From positions 1 through 23,032 of the IMG/VR virus record IMGVR_UViG_3300042568_000223: a DNA stretch of 23,032 nt; one strand, given 5' to 3'. Under the pieces are notes generated by a model. That model ran no database searches and was not told the DNA's origin. It worked only from the letters and a program-made list of their open reading frames with translations. The position numbers and the translations under genes are program-made. Origin of the DNA: a virus. Position 1 is the stretch's first letter, and the number at the start of each line of letters is the position of its first letter. Shown here piece by piece: positions 16,177 to 21,955 of the stretch.

Positions 16177-16181
16177 ATACT
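16173..16181 (+). promoter_or_regulatory. Extended -10 promoter for the Cas4-like nuclease
   Basis: TGGTATACT gives an extended TGN plus TATACT (16176-16181). There is only a weak TTGAAA 20 bases upstream, so it probably depends on the extended element. The start would be near 16188, giving a leader of about 18 bases before the ATG at 16206. Confidence 0.5.
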
Positions 16182-16205
16182 TAATAGAACAGAAATGGAA
16201 TTGCT

Positions 16206-17024
16206 ATGACAAAAAATTTACTAAAAGGCGTTATGATTAAAGCAGAAAAGGATGCAGTGGACACAATCGGCAAGAACGAAATGATTGAAAAAATTCAGCA
16301 CGGATACATCATTAACCGAGGTCCAAAGCATACGCAAAAGAAAACTTTTGCCCCATCTACAATTGCTTATGGTCATGGAGAGTGCCCAAGATATTGGTAT
16401 CTTGCATTTGAAGGCCAAACATTTGAAGACAATACAGATGCATATGGTGCAGCAAATATGACTGCTGGAACATTGTCGCATGCTAGAATTCAGGATGCTA
16501 TGATGAATTCTGGAATTGCTAAAATCTATCGAGATGATGAAAATCAACCAACTACAGAGTTTAAGATTAGACACGACGATCCTCCAATCTTTGGATATGG
16601 AGACGCTATGCTTGACTGGAATGGCGAAGAGATCGTTGGAGAAATAAAAACCATGATGAATGAAGGCTTTGAGTATCGAAAAGCAAAACAAAAGCCAAAG
16701 ACTAGTCACGTTGTCCAGTTGCTTATTTATATGAAAATTCTCAAGAAGGCAAGGGGAGTGTTAATTTATGAAAATAAAAATAATCACGAACTACTTGTCC
16801 TTCCTGTAGAAGTAAACGATCATTACCGTCGGTGGGTAGACCAGGCATTTGATTGGATGAGGGCAGTTCGTAAGGCTTGGGTTGACAAGACCTTGCCTAC
16901 AAAAAACTATAGATCTAATTCTAAGATTTGTAAGTCATGTCCAATTCAAAAAGCATGTGCAGAGGCAGGCGCAGGAGAGTTAAAACTTAAATCCTTGGAG
17001 CCTCTAGAAGATGAAACATTGTAG
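16206..17024 (+). CDS. Cas4/RecB-like PD-(D/E)XK exonuclease
   Basis: 272 residues. Nuclease motifs: His92 in LSHARIQ, Asp133 in FGYGDAMLDW, Glu146-x-Lys148 in VGEIKTM, and Gln171 in VVQLLIYMK. One cysteine, Cys60 (GECPRYW), lies before the nuclease core and three, Cys242, Cys245 and Cys251 (CKSCPIQKAC), after it. This one-plus-three layout matches the Fe-S cluster of Cas4 and AddB-type nucleases. It would resect DNA ends, generating single strands for the phage RecA. It has its own extended -10 promoter overlapping a palindrome, and its 3' end overlaps the next gene by 14 bases. No CRISPR array or other cas gene is in the window, so a recombination role is more likely than adaptation. Confidence 0.8.
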   Translation: MTKNLLKGVMIKAEKDAVDTIGKNEMIEKIQHGYIINRGPKHTQKKTFAPSTIAYGHGECPRYWYLAFEGQTFEDNTDAYGAANMTAGTLSHARIQDAMMNSGIAKIYRDDENQPTTEFKIRHDDPPIFGYGDAMLDWNGEEIVGEIKTMMNEGFEYRKAKQKPKTSHVVQLLIYMKILKKARGVLIYENKNNHELLVLPVEVNDHYRRWVDQAFDWMRAVRKAWVDKTLPTKNYRSNSKICKSCPIQKACAEAGAGELKLKSLEPLEDETL

Positions 17025-17295
17025 TTGGTGCGATAACCAATTTAGTCCGACAGTATCTTATCAGATATACTGCTCTACATCTTGTAGAGATCAAGCAACG
17101 AAGCAAAAAATTGCAGATAGATACATATATACAAGAAGGCAAAAGCGTGTTGGTAAAAATAGGAAATGTAGAAGTTGTGATCTAGATTTATCAATATATA
17201 ATGATGAATCTCTTTGCAACAACTGCGTAGTTGATCCAAAAGAAGTAAATAAAGCATTAAAAGATATGAAAGGTATTGCAAATGGTAAAGAATAA
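17011..17295 (+). CDS. Double zinc-finger protein
   Basis: 94 residues with two cysteine clusters of zinc-ribbon type. The first is Cys4/Cys7 (CSWC) with Cys21/Cys25 (CSTSC). The second is a CRSC pair near residue 55 with CNNC about 15 residues later. A basic linker (YTRRQKRVGKNRK) joins them and could touch DNA or RNA. The C-terminal ~20 residues are a lysine-rich helix. It sits between two DNA-processing enzymes and overlaps the Cas4-like gene by 14 bases, so a DNA-repair partner role is possible. It might also be an HNH-type remnant, but I see no HNH catalytic triad. Confidence 0.6.
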   Translation: MKHCSWCDNQFSPTVSYQIYCSTSCRDQATKQKIADRYIYTRRQKRVGKNRKCRSCDLDLSIYNDESLCNNCVVDPKEVNKALKDMKGIANGKE

Positions 17296-17308
17296 GTGGG
17301 GAATAGAA

Positions 17309-17878
17309 ATGATTCCAAAGCGTATTTGCGCTATTGACGCAAGCACCAACAGTCTTGCATTTGCTATGTTTGATACTTTTACAAAAGAAATTATAAGTGT
17401 TGGCAAGATTACCTTTGAAGGCAAAGATACCTACGAAAAGGTTATGGATGCTGGGAAAAAGGTAAAAGCATTTCTTGAAATATATGGCGGTTTTGAAGCA
17501 ATTATTATTGAGCACACTGTGTTTATGAATAGCCCAAAGACTGCTGCAGACCTTGCTTTAGTCCAAGGGGCTATACTTGGTGCTGCAGGACAAACTGGAA
17601 CGACTATAATTGGTAAGGTTGCTCCTATTACTTGGCAAAACTTTATTGGTAACAAAAAGATATCCAAGGATGAAAAGTTGTTTATTAAATCACAAAATCC
17701 AGGGAAGTCAGAATCTTGGTTAAAATCTCACGAAAGAGAACTCAGAAAGCAAAGGACCATTAGGTATATTAATACTATATATGATAGAACTATTACTGAT
17801 AACGACGTAGCAGATGCTTGTGGCATTGGTCATTGGGCACTATCAAACTGGAGCAAGGCAATAGGGGTTGACAAATAG
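17309..17878 (+). CDS. ruvC: RuvC-like Holliday junction resolvase
   Basis: 189 residues from ATG 17309, chosen because GTGGGGA lies 5-6 bases upstream. In-frame starts at 17276 and 17282 would overlap the previous gene. It carries the RNase H-fold acidic set: Asp10 (CAIDAST), Glu68 (IIIEHTV) and Asp166/Asp169 (DNDVADACG). The length is close to bacterial RuvC (~170). It would cleave four-way junctions symmetrically as a dimer and may debranch replicated DNA before packaging. The family also includes phage variants with broader branched-DNA activity, so strict RuvC specificity is not assured. Confidence 0.75.
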   Translation: MIPKRICAIDASTNSLAFAMFDTFTKEIISVGKITFEGKDTYEKVMDAGKKVKAFLEIYGGFEAIIIEHTVFMNSPKTAADLALVQGAILGAAGQTGTTIIGKVAPITWQNFIGNKKISKDEKLFIKSQNPGKSESWLKSHERELRKQRTIRYINTIYDRTITDNDVADACGIGHWALSNWSKAIGVDK

Positions 17879-17896
17879 TATTATGGCTGCTAAACT
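17868..17896 (+). promoter_or_regulatory. Near-consensus promoter before the packaging block
   Basis: TTGACA at 17868-17873, a 17-base spacer and TAAACT at 17891-17896, with TGC before the hexamer (extended -10). It begins inside the RuvC-like gene. Transcription would start near 17903, which is after the ATG at 17883 and before the in-frame ATG at 17916. Confidence 0.5.
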
Positions 17897-18038
17897 ATAT
17901 ACAAGCGAAGTCTATATGCGTAAGAGATATCTTATGGATAAAAAGACTCCAGAAGAGATTGCAAAGGAGTGCGGAGTTAGTCTAGAAACTATCTACGTAT
18001 ACCTTGCTAAATTTGGATTAAGGAAATCAAAGCGATGA
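17883..18038 (+). CDS. Small helix-turn-helix protein
   Basis: 51 codons from ATG 17883 (40 from the in-frame ATG at 17916). The sequence KKTPEEIAKECGVSLETIYVYLAKFGL is a classic helix-turn-helix of the kind found in small phage and transposon regulators. A basic C-terminus (RKSKR) follows. The promoter at 17868-17896 would start transcription after ATG 17883, so its transcript could only make the shorter 40-residue form. Read-through from the RuvC-like gene could make the longer one. Neither start has a good ribosome site. The gene's TGA overlaps the next ATG (ATGA). Confidence 0.6.
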   Translation: MAAKLYTSEVYMRKRYLMDKKTPEEIAKECGVSLETIYVYLAKFGLRKSKR

Positions 18039-18169
18039 ATAAGATTCAGAAAGTAATTGTTGCAGCAACAATAGCAGGTGCCGTTGGTGTTTCCTATGCA
18101 CTATACACCTTAAGAGGTTTGCCAGAAGCATTTGATTGGGAAGACGATGAGGAAGAGTCGTATGAGTGA
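18035..18169 (+). CDS. 44-residue single-span membrane protein, unknown
   Basis: Short ORF of 44 codons. A basic N-terminus (MNKIQK) is followed by one hydrophobic stretch (VIVAATIAGAVGVSYALYTL, residues 7-26) and an acidic tail (DWEDDEEESYE). The expected topology is one membrane span with the acidic end on one side. It is too small for known holins of the larger classes, but a small holin-like or membrane-anchoring role cannot be excluded; no lysis genes are nearby. Both ends overlap neighbours (ATGA at 18035, and the next ATG at 18162), so it is likely translated. Confidence 0.5.
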   Translation: MNKIQKVIVAATIAGAVGVSYALYTLRGLPEAFDWEDDEEESYE

Positions 18170-18404
18170 AAACCTAAACATCACCGTTGATCAAGTTAAT
18201 CACCCACAGCACTACACAACAGATCCTTCTGGTGTAGAATGCATTGAAATTACTCGCCATCGTAACTTTAATATTGGTAATGCTTTTAAGTATCTTTGGA
18301 GAGCAGGACTCAAAGATGAGTCAAAAACAATTCAAGATCTAGAAAAGGCAATTTTCTATATTAAAGATGAAATTAATAGACTAGAGGGAAAATATGTCAA
18401 CTGA
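18162..18404 (+). CDS. DUF3310-family phage protein
   Basis: 80 residues from ATG 18162 rather than the in-frame ATG at 18132, which falls inside the upstream gene. The family hallmark is clear: NHPQHY (residues 13-18), GVECIEI, then NIGNAFKYLWRAGLK and the C-terminal helix IQDLEKAIFYIKDEINRLEG. DUF3310 proteins are common in phages and are often called nucleotide-kinase-related in annotation; the true function is not settled. It starts within the 44-residue gene and overlaps the small terminase gene by 11 bases. Confidence 0.85.
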   Translation: MSENLNITVDQVNHPQHYTTDPSGVECIEITRHRNFNIGNAFKYLWRAGLKDESKTIQDLEKAIFYIKDEINRLEGKYVN

Positions 18405-18927
18405 AGATGATTTAGTTAAGCATTTAGATCAAGTCAACCTTGTTGTTGAAGAGTATCTTAAAGGGAACGATCCAACTGTAATCTCTAAGCAGTTATCGAT
18501 ACCAAGACAAAGAGTGGTAACACTTATTAACGAGTGGAAGGTTATGGCATCTGCTAATGATGCTATTCGTGCTCGTGCCAAAGAAGCGCTTGCTGCAGCA
18601 GATACACACTATAGCAAGTTGGTTTCTCGAACATATGAAGTTATTGATGAAGCATCTATGACTAATAACCTTAGTGCTAAGACTGCTGCAATTAAACTTG
18701 TAATGGATATCGAATCAAAGAGAATTGACATGCTTCAAAAGGCTGGACTGCTTGAAAACAAAGAACTGGCTGAAGAGATGATGGAAATTGAAAAGCGTCA
18801 AGAAGTTCTTATGTCTATTCTAAAAGACATTGCAGCAGAATATCCACAGGTTCGTGATGACATTATGCGTAGACTATCTGCAGTATCTAAAAAGGATGAG
18901 GTAATAACTGTTGTCCACGGAGTTTAA
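18394..18927 (+). CDS. terS: Probable small terminase subunit
   Basis: 177 residues, all helical. Residues about 20-47 contain a helix-turn-helix (GNDPTVISKQLSIPRQRVVTLINEW) that could recognise packaging DNA. A long central helical region follows (about 55-130), of the type that oligomerises in small terminase rings, and the C-terminus is charged. The gene lies immediately before the large terminase and overlaps its start by 17 bases, which is the strongest argument. I see no sequence motif unique to the family, and other DNA-binding regulators could look alike. Confidence 0.65.
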   Translation: MSTEDDLVKHLDQVNLVVEEYLKGNDPTVISKQLSIPRQRVVTLINEWKVMASANDAIRARAKEALAAADTHYSKLVSRTYEVIDEASMTNNLSAKTAAIKLVMDIESKRIDMLQKAGLLENKELAEEMMEIEKRQEVLMSILKDIAAEYPQVRDDIMRRLSAVSKKDEVITVVHGV

Positions 18928-20692
18928 TGATTTCTTTGAAGCACTTAAAGATAATCACTTTGCAGAAACACCAGTAGACGCAAAGACGTTTGTTGAGGGT
19001 GAGCAATATCTAAATCAGCCTGGACTATCTGATATTCAATACGATATTGTTGAAGCAATGAGCCAGATATATCGTAAAGAAGACCTTATAGATCTTTTGG
19101 GTGCTGAAGAAGGTGCCAGATATTATGAAAAATATACTAAAAATGAAATCATTCTGCAACTTGGCAAGGGATCTGGAAAAGACTTCACATCAACAGTAGC
19201 CTGCTCATACATAGTATACAAACTACTGTGTCTAAAAGAACCTGCAAGATACTTTGGAAAACCTGTCGGAGATGCTATCGACCTTATTAACGTTGCTATT
19301 AACGCTCAACAGGCAAAGAATGTTTTCTTTAAAGGATTTAAGAATAAGATTGAAAACTCTCCCTGGTTTGCTGGAAAGTTTTATGCAAAGGCTGACTCTA
19401 TAGAGTTTGATAAGTCAATCACAGTTTATTCTGGTCACTCAGAAAGAGAATCCCACGAAGGTTTGAACCTTATTCTTGCAGTTCTTGATGAGATTTCTGG
19501 TTTTGCATCTGAAATTGGAAGTGGTAATGATCAGGGAAAGACTGCGGAAAATATCTACAAGGCTTTCCGTGCATCTGTAGACTCTCGTTTCCCTGACCTT
19601 GGTAAGGTTGCACTGCTTTCATTCCCACGATATCCAGGTGACTTTATTTCAGAAAGATATGATGCGGTTATTGCTGAAAAAGAGGCTGTAGAAAAGACTC
19701 ACAAGTTTGTTATTAATCCTTTACTGCCAGATGATTCAGCAGATAATACTTTTGAAATTTCTTGGGATGAAGATCATATTCTTTCATACAAATACCCAGG
19801 AGTATTCGCATTAAAAAGACCTACCTGGGAAGTAAATCCAACACGCAAGATTGATGATTTTAAGATTGCATTTATGACTGATCTAGGAGATGCTATGCAG
19901 CGTTTTGCATGTGTCCCTACGTTTGCATCTGATGCATTTTTTAAGCAGATTGAAAAAGTAAGAAACTGTATGGTGTCAAGAAACCCTATCGATACCTTTA
20001 AAAGGTTTGACGAAAACTTTAAGCCAGATCCAAACAAGATATACTATGTCCACGCCGACCTTGCACAAAAGCATGACAAGTGTGCAGTTGCTATTGCCCA
20101 TGTTGACAAATGGGTTAATGTTCAGGTAATCAAAGACTACGAGCAGGTCGCACCCATAGTAATAGTAGATGCTGTTGCTTGGTGGGAGCCAAAGGTTGAA
20201 GGCCCAGTAAATCTTTCAGAAGTAAAACAGTGGATCCAAAATCTTCGTAGACTAGGATTTAATATTGGAATGGTTTCGTTTGACCGTTGGCAATCTTTTG
20301 ATATTCAAAATGAATTGAAGCAAGTAGGAATGAGAACTGATACTGTTTCTGTTGCTAAAAAACATTATGAGGATATGGCAATGTTAGTGTATGAAGAAAG
20401 ACTTCTTATGCCAGCCATTGAACTTCTGTTCGACGAACTAACACAACTAAAGATCATGAAAAATGATAGAGTTGACCACCCCCGCAAAAAGTCAAAGGAC
20501 TTGGCTGATGCTGTGTGTGGAGCAATATTTGGGGCAATATCACATACCCCAAGAGACCTTAACCTTGAAGTTGATATTCACACAATTAGTGATCGACCTA
20601 AGCAAGTTGACAGGCCTGAAGACAATGTGATACAATATAAACCTATGCCAAACGATGTAAAAGATTATTTGGATAGACTAAATCTACTATAA
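18911..20692 (+). CDS. terL: Terminase large subunit
   Basis: 593-residue packaging motor and nuclease. ATPase: Walker A-like LGKGSGKD (84-91, Lys90, with Asp91 where Thr/Ser is usual) and Walker B LAVLDE (Asp193-Glu194). Nuclease (RNase H fold): Asp383 in VHADLA, Asp458 in VSFDRWQ, and Asp530/Asp533 in DLADAVCGA. It cuts concatemers and drives DNA into the capsid. The start is TTG 18911, preceded by AAGGATGAGG; no in-frame ATG occurs near. Its 3' end holds the promoter for the following gene (20607-20636). The absence of portal and capsid genes right after it means other modules lie beyond the window. Confidence 0.9.
   Translation: MSTEFNDFFEALKDNHFAETPVDAKTFVEGEQYLNQPGLSDIQYDIVEAMSQIYRKEDLIDLLGAEEGARYYEKYTKNEIILQLGKGSGKDFTSTVACSYIVYKLLCLKEPARYFGKPVGDAIDLINVAINAQQAKNVFFKGFKNKIENSPWFAGKFYAKADSIEFDKSITVYSGHSERESHEGLNLILAVLDEISGFASEIGSGNDQGKTAENIYKAFRASVDSRFPDLGKVALLSFPRYPGDFISERYDAVIAEKEAVEKTHKFVINPLLPDDSADNTFEISWDEDHILSYKYPGVFALKRPTWEVNPTRKIDDFKIAFMTDLGDAMQRFACVPTFASDAFFKQIEKVRNCMVSRNPIDTFKRFDENFKPDPNKIYYVHADLAQKHDKCAVAIAHVDKWVNVQVIKDYEQVAPIVIVDAVAWWEPKVEGPVNLSEVKQWIQNLRRLGFNIGMVSFDRWQSFDIQNELKQVGMRTDTVSVAKKHYEDMAMLVYEERLLMPAIELLFDELTQLKIMKNDRVDHPRKKSKDLADAVCGAIFGAISHTPRDLNLEVDIHTISDRPKQVDRPEDNVIQYKPMPNDVKDYLDRLNLL
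20607..20636 (+). promoter_or_regulatory. Consensus-like promoter for the secreted-protein gene
   Basis: TTGACA at 20607-20612, an 18-base spacer, then TACAAT at 20631-20636 with TGA before it (extended -10). It lies inside the terminase gene and gives a leader of about 68 bases. A second TATAAT at 20688-20693 has no -35. Confidence 0.6.
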
Positions 20693-20710
20693 TGAAAAGG
20701 AATAAATTAA

Positions 20711-21850
20711 ATGAACTCATTTAAGAAAATCGCACTAGCCGTGGTTGCAGCCATGACTTTGGGCACAATGGTAGCAACACCTGCAAGTGCTGCTGTAATG
20801 TCAGTTGCTGTAGATCTTGCTGGAACGGCTAATACAACCGCTTCATCAATCTCAACACCTGCATCATTGCCAGTCCCTGCAGACAACACAGTTGACGCTG
20901 CTGACGCACTAAAGTTCGTCGCAACAGTTGACACAGGAACAGTCGTTTCTGTGGTAGCAACAAACGCAACAATCGTGTCTGCACTACACACATCTGCTGC
21001 ACCAGTAGGAGCATCATCAGGTTCTTCAACTTTGACAATCGCAACTGGCACAGGAACAACTGCAACATTCTGGGTATACACAAAGACCACAGCAATTGGA
21101 ACAGTAACAGTTACCAATCAGGGAACTACATTTACATACTACGTTCAGGGAACTGCTGGTAAGATTAATAACCTTACACTTTCAGCACCTGCAACTGGCG
21201 CTGCTGGAACAAAGCAGGACATCACTGTAACAGCAACAGACGCATTCGGAAACAAAGTTTCTGGTAAGTCAATTACTGCAACAGTATTTGCTGCAACAGC
21301 AACACTAGACACAGCAACAGCAACAACTGGTGCTACACTTTCAGACTTTGGAGTTGCTACATTTAAGGCAACACTTCCAACAACTGGAACACGCTCACTT
21401 ATTACATTTGCTCCAACAACATCTTCAGATGCTGTGGCTGCTGCTGTAACAGGTTTGACCGCTCCAACACTCGCACCGTTTGCAGAGATTACAGTTCGTG
21501 ATCTAGCATCAGAACTTTCTGCACAGGTTGCAGCAAAGGATGCAGCGCTTGCTGCAAAGGCTGCTGCAGATGCTGCACTTGTTAAGGCAACAGCAGAGCA
21601 TACTGCTCTAATTGCTGCTGAGAAGGCTGCTTCTGCTAAGGCACTTGCCGATGCAAAGATTGCTTCAGACAAGGCACTTGCAGATGCAAAGGCTGCTTCT
21701 GACAAGGTTATCCTTGATAAGGATGCAACAATTGCTAAGTTGACTGCAGATAATGCTGCTGCACTTAAGGCAATTAAGACATCATTCAATGCACTTGCTA
21801 AGAAGTGGAATGCAAAGAATCCAAAGGCTAAGGTTACTTTACTTAAGTAA
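20711..21850 (+). CDS. Exported Ig-like/coiled-coil surface protein (moron candidate)
   Basis: 379 residues. Residues 1-27 form a signal peptide (basic FKK, hydrophobic core, ATPASA then A), with likely cleavage after Ala27. Next comes an Ala/Thr/Ser-rich beta region (about 28-150), then an Ig-like domain (about 151-240, with LTLSAPATGAAGTKQDITV and DAFGNKVSGKSI, typical of bacterial Ig/invasin-like folds). A long Ala/Lys-rich coiled coil follows (about 265-360, with 11-residue repeats), and the C-terminus is basic (KKWNAKNPKAK). Exported, probably surface-attached. Codon and amino-acid composition (GCA/GCT, ACA) is markedly G+C-richer than its neighbours. With its own promoter and terminator it fits a moron. 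I recall similar proteins in low-GC freshwater actinobacteria, but cannot verify this. The start has AAAAGGA 9 bases upstream. Confidence 0.75.
   Translation: MNSFKKIALAVVAAMTLGTMVATPASAAVMSVAVDLAGTANTTASSISTPASLPVPADNTVDAADALKFVATVDTGTVVSVVATNATIVSALHTSAAPVGASSGSSTLTIATGTGTTATFWVYTKTTAIGTVTVTNQGTTFTYYVQGTAGKINNLTLSAPATGAAGTKQDITVTATDAFGNKVSGKSITATVFAATATLDTATATTGATLSDFGVATFKATLPTTGTRSLITFAPTTSSDAVAAAVTGLTAPTLAPFAEITVRDLASELSAQVAAKDAALAAKAAADAALVKATAEHTALIAAEKAASAKALADAKIASDKALADAKAASDKVILDKDATIAKLTADNAAALKAIKTSFNALAKKWNAKNPKAKVTLLK
21626..21724 (+). repeat. Three tandem 33-base (11-residue) repeats
   Basis: Three in-frame units, 21626-21658, 21659-21691 and 21692-21724, encode AASAKALADAK, IASDKALADAK and AASDKVILDKD. 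The 11-residue period suits a hendecad coiled coil. The units are similar at the DNA level too, which suggests recent duplication within the surface-protein gene. Confidence 0.7.
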
Positions 21851-21864
21851 TTAATCCAACAACT

Positions 21865-21897
21865 AAGGGGATTGGCTAAGTGCTAGTCCCCTTTTTT
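21865..21897 (+). terminator. Intrinsic (rho-independent) terminator
   Basis: Left arm AAGGGGATTGGC (21865-21876), loop TAAGT, right arm GCTAGTCCCCTT (21882-21893), followed by a T-tract to 21897. The stem is 12 pairs with two wobble pairs and begins 14 bases after the stop of the exported-protein gene. It is the only clear terminator in the window. Confidence 0.85.
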
Positions 21898-21908
21898 GTG
21901 CAATAAAA

Positions 21909-21917
21909 TGGTATAAT
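21909..21917 (+). promoter_or_regulatory. Extended -10 promoter for the PA14 gene
   Basis: TGGTATAAT (TATAAT at 21912-21917), the same AATGGTATAAT context as at 5358-5368. No -35 is possible, as the upstream bases are the terminator's T-tract. Transcription would begin near 21924. Confidence 0.55.
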
Positions 21918-21925
21918 CATCCTAT

Positions 21926-21940
21926 CAGACATCATGTCTG
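21926..21940 (+). repeat. Palindrome over the start of the transcript (candidate operator)
   Basis: CAGACATCATGTCTG is a perfect inverted repeat with 7-base arms around a single C. It covers about +3 to +17 of the predicted transcript, a typical repressor position, and could also form a small RNA hairpin just ahead of the ribosome site. Confidence 0.5.
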
Positions 21941-21955
21941 CAAGGGGGAAAGGTA

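Noticed and set aside
16882-16910. TTGACA at 16882 inside the Cas4-like gene with a nearby TATAGA
   Set aside because: The best -10 has only a few matching bases and spacing is 19-20; it is probably coding sequence.
16206-17024. The Cas4-like gene as a sign of a CRISPR system
   Set aside because: No repeat-spacer array or other cas gene is present; Cas4-type nucleases are common in phages as stand-alone recombination enzymes.
17075-17515. 146-codon minus-strand frame across the zinc-finger and RuvC genes
   Set aside because: Overlaps two plus-strand genes with clear motifs; no ribosome site and low-complexity hydrophobic content.
20707-21117. Second minus-strand frame over the same gene
   Set aside because: Same reason: composition artefact, with no independent promoter or ribosome site.
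21145-21789. Long open frame on the minus strand opposite the exported-protein gene
   Set aside because: It comes from the biased Ala/Thr-rich codons of the plus-strand gene, which has a signal peptide, promoter and terminator. The minus-strand protein is low-complexity Ala/Ser/Val with no ribosome site.
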